A stretch of DNA of 55,010 nucleotides. Origin: Candidatus Delongbacteria bacterium (GTDB lineage Bacteria > UBA4055). This document shows positions 33,721-41,567 of the stretch, piece after piece (position 1 is the stretch's first letter; each line of letters starts with the position of its first letter). The notes beneath the pieces were generated by a model. It saw only the letters and a list, made by a program, of their open reading frames with translations. It was not told the DNA's origin and searched no databases. A program made the translations under genes and the position numbers. The stretch is from positions 1-55,010 of the forward strand of contig JAFGVM010000006.1 of assembly GCA_016937995.1 (NCBI GenBank), in the 5' to 3' direction.

Positions 33721-33742
33721 CGACGCAGAAATACGAAGTTTA
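33721..33742 (-). repeat. Stop-codon-anchored 22-bp repeat, copy 1
   Basis: The 22 bases here differ at two positions from 41546-41567. In both places the repeat's last three plus-strand bases (TTA) are the TAA stop of a minus-strand gene, here the S9 peptidase, and the rest lies directly downstream of the stop (CTTCGTATTTCTGCGTCG on the coding strand). Confidence 0.75.
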
Positions 33743-36118
33743 ATCATTTTTTAAATACTTATCCAGCCATTCGCATATCTCATACAATACATGCAAATTA
33801 GACTCTCTTGCCTGATATCCGTGACCCTCATACGGCAACATGACAAGTTTTACATCCCCTCCATTTCCTTTTACAGCCGCATACATTCTTTCGGACTGCA
33901 TCGGATAGGTTCCGGCATTATCATCATCAGCACCATGGATCAAAAGAAGTGGTGTCTTAATTTTCTCTGCGTTCATAAAAGGTGAGGCTTTCTGATAGAA
34001 TTCCTTTGCTTCCCAGTAAGGTCTTTCCTCACTTTGAAAACCGAAAGGTGTCAGTGTTCTGTTATACGCTCCACTTTTTGCTATTCCCGCCTTAAAATAG
34101 TCAGTATATGCTAAAAGGTTCGCTGTCATAAATGCTCCATAGCTGTGACCACCCACTGCAACCCTTTCTCTATCGATCATACCTCTCATGTCAAGATAAT
34201 CTATTGCCGCTTTAGCATTCATCCCGATCTGCTTTACAAATGTATCATTCCGTGTGTCTACGTCACCTATTACAGGCATTGCTGCTCCATTCAAAACCAC
34301 ATATCCGTGCAAAGTAAGATAAATTATAGATGCTCCCCAAAACCTTGTATAAGTATATTGAGATCCTGAAACCTGAGATGCTGTTGAAACATCTGTAAAC
34401 TCTCTGGGGTAAGCGTTAATATATAGCGGATAACGTTTATCTGGATCATAATCAGGTGGTAGATAGAGTTTTCCGGACAGTTGAATAGAATCTTCTCTGA
34501 AATATGTGACTAGCTCTGTCTTAATATCTCTGATCTGCGGTGCGTGATCGATGTTCTTTGTTATTTGTTCTCTATTTCCACTACCAATATCAAGAATGAA
34601 ATAATTTCTGGGTTCTGTTGGTGTTTCATGTCTGATAATTATTCTCTTTTCATCGTTACCTGTCATGGATGAAAAAGTTTCATAAGTCTCCGGAGGGGAT
34701 CTAAACAGCTGTTCCAATTTTCCTGATCCAAGATCGAATTTATTCAGGAACGGAAAATTACCTTCAGGAGAATATCCCTGTCCGTATAGGAATACATTAT
34801 TGTTTCTGACTTTTATTACTTCGAATCCGTTTGTAAGCTTTTCCGTTACAAATTCACCCGGGTCTTCATATTTCTCATTGTCACTTCTTGAAAAAAGAAG
34901 TTTATCATCAATACTGCCATCATAAGATCCGTAATATGTGCTCAACCATTCTTTATCTCTGTCATAATCAAGATAAATTAATGCTCCTTTGTCCTTTGTG
35001 AATCCTGAGACATAACCTCTGTTCTTTGTTTTTAGGAAAAGCTCTGCTTTTTTATTGAAAGGTGCCGGATATTTGTAGAATTTATCTCTGAAAGCTACCT
35101 GTTTTTTAGGATCGCCCTCATCCTGAGCTTCGGTCCACCATATAGTAGCATTCTCTGATGGTATCCACTGAGGTTGTCTGATACCTGTCTCTACTCCGCC
35201 AATCGGTATCTGGTCCTGAATAGGTTTTGAGACCAGTTCTTTAAATTGCCTGCCCTCTTTATCAAGAATGTTAAATGTATAGGCGAATCTGTAGTAAGGA
35301 ACTGTGAATGAATAAGGGTTGTTAACTTTTTTTACAAGATAATATTTCCCGTCAGGTGATTCGTCGAACGATCTGTAAATTCCCGGTTCTCCTATTGGTA
35401 ATTCCTTGCCTGTAAACGGGTCAAGTATTACAAATATACTGGTAAAAAAATGATCAAATAATCTTACGTCAAATGCTGTTTCCAATAGGTTTGAATAGGT
35501 TCTGACCTGAGAAACTTTTCCATAGCTCTCCTGGATCCTAGGAGCTATCTCTGAAGGGGAGATCTGAGGAACAGGATTTCCCTCGTAGTATATCCTTGGT
35601 ATTATCAGATGTTTGCTGTCAACACTCCATTGTAAAGCAAGGTAAGCAAGAGACATATTTACTTTTCGGGTATCTTTGAATATCATTTTACCATCATTCA
35701 GATCAACTATTCTGATAAATACACCATCATTTTTTTCTGCTGTATATGCCAGTAAATTTCTGTCCGGAGAGATCTTAAAGCCTACTATCTTATTATCTTC
35801 TTCCGGATTCAGCATAACAGAAAAATCTGAATTCAGGTCTCTAAGTTTCAAATATTTATATGGATAGCTGTTCTTCTCTGAGTGTAAGGCTATATATATG
35901 ATCTTCCCGGCCAATGATAGCTTTTCTTGAGATAACTGCTCAAGTGATTCATATCTTGAATAAGTATATTCTATTACTTTGTCTGTTCCTGTAACTGCTG
36001 TAATAAACTGATCATCAGGAGCATCGAAAACGTCCAGAATTGCTTTCGGGGGAAGTTTGTAACCATCTGCAAAGATCAAAGATGCGAGTAGTAATAATAA
36101 AGTGACATATCTTTTCAT
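33740..36118 (-). CDS. Secreted S9-family serine peptidase (prolyl oligopeptidase fold)
   Basis: A 792-residue exported peptidase. A signal peptide (about 1-18, MKRYVTLLLLLASLIFADG) is followed by a long beta-propeller-like region (about 30-530), then an alpha/beta hydrolase domain. The catalytic serine is in GGHSYGAFM, the aspartate in HGADDDNAG, and the histidine in YEGHGYQ near the C-terminus. Length and the opening PPKAILDVFDAP recall the glutamyl-endopeptidase/acylaminoacyl-peptidase-like branch of S9. It probably breaks down peptides in the periplasm. The gene stands alone, with a terminator downstream and a divergent GntR module upstream. Confidence 0.9.
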   Translation of the reverse strand: MKRYVTLLLLLASLIFADGYKLPPKAILDVFDAPDDQFITAVTGTDKVIEYTYSRYESLEQLSQEKLSLAGKIIYIALHSEKNSYPYKYLKLRDLNSDFSVMLNPEEDNKIVGFKISPDRNLLAYTAEKNDGVFIRIVDLNDGKMIFKDTRKVNMSLAYLALQWSVDSKHLIIPRIYYEGNPVPQISPSEIAPRIQESYGKVSQVRTYSNLLETAFDVRLFDHFFTSIFVILDPFTGKELPIGEPGIYRSFDESPDGKYYLVKKVNNPYSFTVPYYRFAYTFNILDKEGRQFKELVSKPIQDQIPIGGVETGIRQPQWIPSENATIWWTEAQDEGDPKKQVAFRDKFYKYPAPFNKKAELFLKTKNRGYVSGFTKDKGALIYLDYDRDKEWLSTYYGSYDGSIDDKLLFSRSDNEKYEDPGEFVTEKLTNGFEVIKVRNNNVFLYGQGYSPEGNFPFLNKFDLGSGKLEQLFRSPPETYETFSSMTGNDEKRIIIRHETPTEPRNYFILDIGSGNREQITKNIDHAPQIRDIKTELVTYFREDSIQLSGKLYLPPDYDPDKRYPLYINAYPREFTDVSTASQVSGSQYTYTRFWGASIIYLTLHGYVVLNGAAMPVIGDVDTRNDTFVKQIGMNAKAAIDYLDMRGMIDRERVAVGGHSYGAFMTANLLAYTDYFKAGIAKSGAYNRTLTPFGFQSEERPYWEAKEFYQKASPFMNAEKIKTPLLLIHGADDDNAGTYPMQSERMYAAVKGNGGDVKLVMLPYEGHGYQARESNLHVLYEICEWLDKYLKND

Positions 36119-36261
36119 AAGATTCCTCTAAGGATTTTATTAGAAAGTAAAAATATAAAAAAAGATGATGTTTTGCTATGATAAAAGATTTTAAGATTCT
36201 TTTCATACGGTCATAATATGACCTTTTTATAGTTGTATATTGGTTTATGGGTGTGCTTTCT

Positions 36262-36312
36262 TGCACCGCAGGTTTCAACCTGTGCAGTAAAAAACATATC
36301 CCTTTGGGATAT
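36262..36312. repeat. Paired small hairpins (GGTTTCAACC and ATATCCC types)
   Basis: The first hairpin has the core CAGGTT-TC-AACCTG with a partly mismatched outer stem. The second is a perfect 7-bp stem ATATCCC-TTT-GGGATAT at 36296-36312. The same two types occur together at 2478-2524. Confidence 0.65.
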
Positions 36313-36336
36313 ACCCACCGACTAAGAAAAATTCAC

Positions 36337-36365
36337 TTGACATATCTTCAACAGTGTATTAGCTT
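36337..36365 (+). promoter_or_regulatory. Candidate promoter of the GntR-ABC operon
   Basis: Perfect TTGACA at 36337-36342, a 17-nt spacer, then TAGCTT at 36360-36365. The same geometry (TTGACA, 17 nt, TACCTT) precedes the moa leader. Confidence 0.45.
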
Positions 36366-36384
36366 ACCAATATGCCAATACAGT
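36353..36384 (+). promoter_or_regulatory. Candidate GntR operator (dyad)
   Basis: AGTGTATT (36353-36360) and AATACAGT (36377-36384) form an inverted repeat with one mismatch and a 16-nt spacer, overlapping the promoter-like box. GntR proteins of the YtrA group usually repress their own operon through such a dyad, so autoregulation is a reasonable inference. Confidence 0.4.
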
Positions 36385-36400
36385 AATTGAGGACGATGTT

Positions 36401-36808
36401 ATGAGCGATAATAAAGAAATATATTTTCAGATCCAGCCGAGCTCCGGCATTCCTATATATAAACAGATAGTCGATCAGGTGGAAAGGCTTGTTGCGAGCG
36501 GTTCTTTATCTCCTGGAGATGAGATGCCGTCTGTCAGGAAAGTCGCTGTTCATTTTGAAGTGAACCCTATGACCGTATCAAAAGCGTACAGTATGCTTGA
36601 AACATCAAATATACTTGAGCGCAGGAGAGGTATGGGAATGTTCGTGGCATCGAATTCTGAAAATGCGAAATCGGTCAAAGAAAGGATCGAATTGATCAAA
36701 CCCGTTCTTGAAGATGTAGCTGAACAGGCAAAGCAGCTCGGGTTACCGAATTATAAGGTAATTGAATTATTAAATAAAATCTTGGAGGATAATGATGGAA
36801 AACAATGA
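36401..36808 (+). CDS. GntR-family regulator, YtrA type
   Basis: A 135-residue DNA-binding protein with one winged helix-turn-helix (about 16-85: IPIYKQIVDQVERLVASG, LPSVRKVA-like MPSVRKVA, NPMTVSKAYSMLE, GMGMFV) and a short C-terminal helix for dimerisation, the layout of the YtrA subfamily. These regulators usually repress an adjacent ABC transporter operon that responds to cell-wall or antibiotic stress. The gene overlaps the ABC ATPase gene. A dyad just upstream could be its operator. The ligand is unknown. Confidence 0.92.
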   Translation: MSDNKEIYFQIQPSSGIPIYKQIVDQVERLVASGSLSPGDEMPSVRKVAVHFEVNPMTVSKAYSMLETSNILERRRGMGMFVASNSENAKSVKERIELIKPVLEDVAEQAKQLGLPNYKVIELLNKILEDNDGKQ

Positions 36809-37520
36809 AATAGTATTAAAATTAGAAAACGTAAGTAAGAGTTATGGTGATAAAACTGTTCTGAAGAATATTGATCTTTCCATAAAGAAAGGAACTATCA
36901 TGGGTTTGGTCGGAAAGAACGGTTCCGGTAAAACTACTATGATAAAAGGATTATTGGGATTATTAAAACTGGATTCTGGTAAAGCCAGTCTTTTTGATCA
37001 AAACTCTTGGGATCTACCTTCTGAAGTTAAGCAAAAACTCGGGTATGTCCCTCAAGCTATAAATATGTTCGATGGTTGGATGACAGTTGAAGGTATTATT
37101 GAATACGTGAGTGTTTTTTATGATCATTGGAATAGTAAAAAAGTTGATAAATTATTAAATGACTGGCATATCGATCCTAAGTCAAGATTCCGAAATTTGT
37201 CGGAAGGAGAGAAGCAGAAAGTCGCTATAATCCTAGCAATGGGTCACGAACCTGAACTATATATTTTTGATGAACCTGTTGCAAGTCTTGATCCAGTAGC
37301 TCGTAGGTCATTCATCAAAGAACTAATTGACCTTAATTTAGACTCAGGTAGTACGATGTTGTTTTCAACTCATATAACATCAGACCTTGAAAGGATTGCT
37401 GCTGATGTTGCCTTACTCAAAGACAATGAGATCCATTATGTTGGTGATCTTGCAGAATTAAAAGAGAAATTCGGTGAAAACATGAACCTTGAAGATATTT
37501 TCGTGGAGTTAAACAAATAA
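36795..37520 (+). CDS. ABC transporter ATP-binding protein
   Basis: About 241 residues with all ATPase motifs: Walker A GKNGSGKT (about 40-47), Q-loop VPQAINMFD, signature LSEGEKQKV, Walker B LYIFDEPVASLD and the switch histidine in FSTH. I prefer the ATG at 36795, because GGAGG at 36784-36788 is then 6 nt away; an ATG 3 bases upstream is too close. It overlaps the GntR gene by 14 bp and is followed by the membrane gene after 11 bp. By position it should energise that membrane partner. Confidence 0.93.
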   Translation: MENNEIVLKLENVSKSYGDKTVLKNIDLSIKKGTIMGLVGKNGSGKTTMIKGLLGLLKLDSGKASLFDQNSWDLPSEVKQKLGYVPQAINMFDGWMTVEGIIEYVSVFYDHWNSKKVDKLLNDWHIDPKSRFRNLSEGEKQKVAIILAMGHEPELYIFDEPVASLDPVARRSFIKELIDLNLDSGSTMLFSTHITSDLERIAADVALLKDNEIHYVGDLAELKEKFGENMNLEDIFVELNK

Positions 37521-37531
37521 ATGGAGCTAAG

Positions 37532-38410
37532 ATGAAGTCATTTCTTCAAATGTATAAATACATATTTAGATCTACACCAAAAGTAACAATTAGTTTCTTA
37601 ATTATGATCGTTTCAACAACTATTTACAAAATATTCTTTTTAAAACATGGTGGTTTATATTCTTTAGAAAGCATCACTATAGCTAATATTATATTCAGAA
37701 TCGTTTTTACATTATTTATCATAGGTTCTTATGGTATGTTTTTTGGGTTGATGAGAGGTGTGATAACTACTTCTAACTTCCTGCTCATACCAAAAATAAG
37801 AAAAAAAGCATTATCCTTCACTTTTGTAAATCTTCTTGGAATTTATACTTGTGGAATCTTAATTTCAAGTTTCGATGATCCCAGAAGTGTACTGTTTTTT
37901 ACAATGCTAAATCTATGGTTTTTATCTTTTTGTATGTCTCTATATTTTATTGATATTACCTCTGTGTATAGATCCAATAAATATTTGATATTAAAAATTT
38001 TCTTTTTTCTTTTTAGCATTGCTGGTCCATTAGTAGTTGTAAAAGATCCATTTAAAAGACCTGTACTTTTTATTACAATCGTTTCAATATTTTTAATTGT
38101 TGTATTTTATCAGATCATTAATTTCTTAAATCATTATATCAGATTGGACTTAAATGATGACAAAACAAAGCATAAATTAGCCAAAAATTTAGATTCTTTT
38201 AATGATTTTATAGCGGATTTAACTACAGGAAGTTATACTTCTACTGTTCATCAGATAAAACACATCAAATTAGAAAAACGTTATTTCAAATTATTTAATA
38301 TCACACTAATGGGACCAATAGGTATCTACCCATGGCTTGCGATCGGTGCTTTATCTTCTACTGCTTATATTCATTTTATTAGAGAATGGTCTCTGAATAC
38401 ATTTCTCTAA
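37532..38410 (+). CDS. ABC-associated membrane protein, N-terminal part (interrupted)
   Basis: A 292-residue hydrophobic protein with about seven membrane segments (about 18-38, 48-72, 94-113, 118-143, 150-172, 178-202 and 255-280). It is the presumed permease of the adjacent ATPase, but I recognise no named family. It stops at TAA 38408-38410. Reading continues in the same frame through 8 open codons into a second reading frame ending at 38770, which would make a 412-residue protein with more membrane segments. The stop lies within what would otherwise be a hydrophobic segment, so this looks like a nonsense mutation, a split gene or a sequence error. Confidence 0.75.
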   Translation: MKSFLQMYKYIFRSTPKVTISFLIMIVSTTIYKIFFLKHGGLYSLESITIANIIFRIVFTLFIIGSYGMFFGLMRGVITTSNFLLIPKIRKKALSFTFVNLLGIYTCGILISSFDDPRSVLFFTMLNLWFLSFCMSLYFIDITSVYRSNKYLILKIFFFLFSIAGPLVVVKDPFKRPVLFITIVSIFLIVVFYQIINFLNHYIRLDLNDDKTKHKLAKNLDSFNDFIADLTTGSYTSTVHQIKHIKLEKRYFKLFNITLMGPIGIYPWLAIGALSSTAYIHFIREWSLNTFL

Positions 38411-38434
38411 TCAATTATTATTTATTTTGGAATA

Positions 38435-38770
38435 ATGTGTATTATAAATACACCCAGATATTTTAAACAGAAGGATAAGGTCAGGTTTTTATTTCTTGCT
38501 TCAGGATTAAAAAGATCGATATTTGAATCTCAGATCCTCAAGGTTGTAACTTTTAGGTATTTATCAAGATTTGTTAAAACCATACCTACTGCAATATTGA
38601 TCATTTTAGGCAATAATTTAATATTTGATCCTGTAAATATCTTTCCATTGATCTTCTTGGGAGTAACAATACCTACAATAAATCTAGTTGTTATTTATTT
38701 ATCTTGGAAATCGATTATAAAAAACAAAGATTATGATACGATCAAAAGAGCAAAAGTAATGCAGACCTAA
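38435..38770 (+). CDS. ABC-associated membrane protein, C-terminal part (same frame)
   Basis: A 111-residue frame with two hydrophobic segments (about 48-65 and 68-92) and basic termini. It lies in the same frame as 37532-38410, 8 codons after the TAA. Its own ATG at 38435 has only a weak GGA upstream. Either it is a separately translated small membrane subunit or the remaining C-terminal part of a broken permease. The last 4 bp overlap the end of the convergent MFS gene. Confidence 0.5.
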   Translation: MCIINTPRYFKQKDKVRFLFLASGLKRSIFESQILKVVTFRYLSRFVKTIPTAILIILGNNLIFDPVNIFPLIFLGVTIPTINLVVIYLSWKSIIKNKDYDTIKRAKVMQT

Positions 38771-40023
38771 CTCTCCTTATTCACAAGAGGAAGTAAAAAG
38801 AATAACGGGATCGAACCAACTGCATAAACGCCGGCGGTTACAAGGAAGCAGAGCCTGAAATTATTTTCACCGATCAAAAATCCGCCGATCATAGCTGAAG
38901 CGTTCCAGAAAAGCCCCCATGATATCACACTTGCTGAATTCCATTTACCTCTGTGCTTTTTGGGTACTGCATCCATAAGAATCGAACGACTCAGAGGTTG
39001 AACAGAATTCATCAAAGCTCCTCTGACAATATAAAGAACTATAAGAACCCAGAACGTAGGATATAAGGCTAAAATGAACAGAATAACTGTTGCAATAATT
39101 TTTGAACCCAGCATGATCTCTACTCGTCCCTTTTTCAGTGAATACTTCTGAGCTAAAACTGCAAATGTACCTGTGAAAATGAATGTTGCACCCATTATTA
39201 GCTGAACAGTTATAGGCTTCATGTCATAGATAGCCCTGAAAAAGACCGGAAAGAACTTAACGGTCATTCCTGCACCCATACCGATCACAAGATTTGAAGA
39301 AGTTAATAACAGAGGTATCCACTTCCTTCTTCTTAATATTTTATCAGATACATCTTCCTTACTCTCTTCAAAATGAGTTATCGATTCACTTTCATCACCA
39401 AGAGATCTTGCATCCTTAAAAAAGAATAAGAGAAGTGCTGACACCAAAGAAAATACAATTCCAACGAGCATAACAGAACGGAGAATGGAAATATCCCATT
39501 TATCTCCGAGATAAAGGAAAAGAACTATATTTAAAAATGGACCGAAAGCCATTCCTCCCTGCCTGACAAGATGCATTCTTGCATAAACTTTAGATCTTTT
39601 CCCTGTGACAAGAGAATCTGCTAAAATTGACTGAAATGCCGGTCTGTTGAGTCCCTGAAATGCTCCCCAGAGGAACAGAGCAACAAGTATACCGGCCATA
39701 CTGCTTGAAAAAGCCATTGTGATCATTGCAGCTATACCGAAAAATGCTGCAGTTTTAAGCAGTTTGTCCCTGCCGAATTTATCAGCAAGAGCACCCGAAG
39801 GAAAAACAAGAGCCGTCATGGAAATCCCTGTTATTCCGGAAGCTACACCAAGCAACTCATTTGGAGTAAGTCCGAAAAGACCATTCGATCTCTCTGCAAA
39901 GACAACGATATAAAGACTGAGAATATTACCCATCCAGATACCGCGACCGAAAGACTGTAATGCTGTGTACAAATATGAAAGTTTTACATTATCTGTAATA
40001 ATATTTCTAAAATGTTTTTTCAA
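38767..40023 (-). CDS. MFS transporter, copy 1
   Basis: A 418-residue major facilitator with about 12 membrane segments. Motif A is GALADKFGRD in the loop between helices 2 and 3; a charged loop near 205-235 (ARSLGDESES) divides the halves. A close paralog of equal length precedes it (40027-41280), about two thirds identical by eye. The start is TTG at 40023, 3 bp after the paralog's stop, with AAAGAGA upstream; no ATG occurs near. The substrate is not predictable; drug, sugar-phosphate or metabolite efflux are all possible. Confidence 0.88.
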   Translation of the reverse strand: MKKHFRNIITDNVKLSYLYTALQSFGRGIWMGNILSLYIVVFAERSNGLFGLTPNELLGVASGITGISMTALVFPSGALADKFGRDKLLKTAAFFGIAAMITMAFSSSMAGILVALFLWGAFQGLNRPAFQSILADSLVTGKRSKVYARMHLVRQGGMAFGPFLNIVLFLYLGDKWDISILRSVMLVGIVFSLVSALLLFFFKDARSLGDESESITHFEESKEDVSDKILRRRKWIPLLLTSSNLVIGMGAGMTVKFFPVFFRAIYDMKPITVQLIMGATFIFTGTFAVLAQKYSLKKGRVEIMLGSKIIATVILFILALYPTFWVLIVLYIVRGALMNSVQPLSRSILMDAVPKKHRGKWNSASVISWGLFWNASAMIGGFLIGENNFRLCFLVTAGVYAVGSIPLFFLLPLVNKES

Positions 40024-40026
40024 AAT

Positions 40027-41280
40027 TTAAATCTCTTTATTCACCAGAGGTATAAGCAGTATTACCGGTAATGCACCTACAGTGTAAACAATTGCTGTTA
40101 CAATAAAACATAGCTGAAAATTATTATCCCCGATGAGAAATCCTCCTAGAACAGCCGATGCATTCCAGAATAGCCCCCAGGAGATAGTTTCAGCCGAATT
40201 CCACTTGCCTCTATTCTTCTTTGGAACTGCATCCATAAGAATTGATCTACTTAAAGGTTGAGCGGCATTCATTAACGAACCCCTCAGAACAAAAAGCGGC
40301 AACAATATTATCAGTGGCGGATAGAAAGCAATTACGACAAGACATATGATTGCTAAAACTTTAAAAGCTAGCATTATCTCAACTCGGCCTTTGGACATAG
40401 AAAATCTTTGAGCTATAATTCCAAACACACCTGTAACTATAAAAGTTACGGCCATCACATATTGAACTGAGATGGGTTTCATATCATATATCGCTCTGAA
40501 GAACACCGGAAAGAATTTAACCGTCATTCCTGCCCCCATACCGATTATAAGGTTAGACGACACGAGTAATATCGGGATCTTCTTTCTTCTCTCTGAAAGC
40601 TTAGTATCTACATCATCGCTTTCCGGGATTTCTACAACAGATTCACTTTCCTCACCGAGAGATCTGTCATCTTTAAAAAAGAAGAGAAGTACGGCTGACA
40701 GCAGAGAAAATACAACACCGACAAGCATTACAGATCTTAATATATCTATATCCCACTCATCTCCGAGATAAATGAATAAAGCAACATTCATTAGCGGACC
40801 GATTGACATTGCTCCTTGATCCAACAAGTGTAAATTAGCATAAGTTCGTGACCTCTTACCGGATGGTAATGAATCTGCAAAAATAGATTCAAATGCAGGT
40901 CTGCTAAGACCCTGAAAAGCACCCCAGAGGAACATTGCAATGAATATTAATATAATACTATTTGAAAATGCAAGAGATACCATAGCAATGATACCCACAA
41001 ATGCAGAAATTTTAAGCATAATGTCCCTGCCAAATTTATCTGCCATAGCTCCTGATGGAAATACCAACGCGGTCATCGCAATACCGGTGATTCCTGAAGT
41101 TACTCCAAGTAACTCGTTGGAAGTCAGACCGAAAATACCGTTAGCTTTTTCAGAGAAAAGAACTATATAAAGACTGAGAATATTCCCCATCCAGACACCA
41201 CGTCCAAATGACTGTACTCCAGTGAATAAGAATGCAAGTTTTACATTGTTCGTAACTATACTTTTTAATTTCTTTTTCAT
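40027..41280 (-). CDS. MFS transporter, copy 2
   Basis: A 417-residue major facilitator that is the tandem paralog of 38767-40023. Shared phrases include QSFGRG, WMGNILSLYIV, GMGAGMTVKFFPVFFRAIYDMKPI and SRSILMDAVPKK. Motif A is GAMADKFGRD. The start is taken as ATG 41280; a TTG one codon earlier only extends it. It is the promoter-proximal gene of the pair, separated from copy 1 by 3 bp, so both are made from one message and could act on related substrates. Confidence 0.88.
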   Translation of the reverse strand: MKKKLKSIVTNNVKLAFLFTGVQSFGRGVWMGNILSLYIVLFSEKANGIFGLTSNELLGVTSGITGIAMTALVFPSGAMADKFGRDIMLKISAFVGIIAMVSLAFSNSIILIFIAMFLWGAFQGLSRPAFESIFADSLPSGKRSRTYANLHLLDQGAMSIGPLMNVALFIYLGDEWDIDILRSVMLVGVVFSLLSAVLLFFFKDDRSLGEESESVVEIPESDDVDTKLSERRKKIPILLVSSNLIIGMGAGMTVKFFPVFFRAIYDMKPISVQYVMAVTFIVTGVFGIIAQRFSMSKGRVEIMLAFKVLAIICLVVIAFYPPLIILLPLFVLRGSLMNAAQPLSRSILMDAVPKKNRGKWNSAETISWGLFWNASAVLGGFLIGDNNFQLCFIVTAIVYTVGALPVILLIPLVNKEI

Positions 41281-41375
41281 CAAACACTCTTTGTTTAAAA
41301 AAAACTAATGTAAGATAAAAAGTGAGAAATCGCTAAGATTATATATAGATATGATCACCCGTTCTCACCATATTA

Positions 41376-41398
41376 AAAAAAGGGAACAAGTCCCTTTT
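41376..41398 (-). terminator. Rho-independent terminator after gyrB
   Basis: On the minus strand an 8-bp stem (AAAAGGGA/TCCCTTTT) with a 5-nt loop ends in seven T. It lies about 170 bp beyond the gyrB stop and just before the MFS pair. Confidence 0.75.
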
Positions 41399-41441
41399 CT
41401 ATATCAAATTTTAAATTTTAGAATACAGATTTACGACTAAC

Positions 41442-41462
41442 TTCTGACTTCTAACTTCTAAC
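41442..41462. repeat. Heptamer tandem repeat array C
   Basis: Three clean 7-bp units, TTCTGAC, TTCTAAC, TTCTAAC, with a partial copy before them. The unit is the same as in array B at 28912-28946. Confidence 0.7.
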
Positions 41463-41485
41463 TTTATAAGCAAGTAGTTCAAGGA

Positions 41486-41546
41486 GTAATTTTTATTTTG
41501 AAAAGGAGCCTAGGCTTACCAGGTGACTTGAACAAAATAAAATTAC
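41486..41546. repeat. Near-perfect 14-bp inverted repeat around a GC-richer core
   Basis: Arms 41486-41500 and 41533-41546 are complementary except for one extra T (GTAAT..ATTTTG with CAAAAT..ATTAC). The 32-nt core contains the palindrome AGCCTAGGCT. The right arm abuts the stop-anchored repeat at 41546-41567. It is an MITE-like or large hairpin structure without a gene. Confidence 0.65.
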
Positions 41547-41567
41547 GACACAGAAATACGAAGCTTA
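41546..41567 (-). repeat. Stop-codon-anchored 22-bp repeat, copy 2
   Basis: Matches 33721-33742 at 20 of 22 positions, with the TAA of gyrB at the same place in the repeat as the TAA of the S9 peptidase. Confidence 0.75.

Larger units (their letters stand above)
36119..36400. other. Divergent intergenic region with repeats
   Basis: Separates the S9 peptidase (minus) from the GntR module (plus). It holds two small hairpins (36262-36286 and 36296-36312), a TTGACA promoter-like box and a dyad near the GntR start. No gene is supported. Confidence 0.6.

Noticed and set aside
36015-36278. Minus-strand 87-codon frame upstream of the S9 peptidase
   Set aside because: Overlaps the peptidase start and signal peptide in another frame and runs through repeats; no support as a gene.
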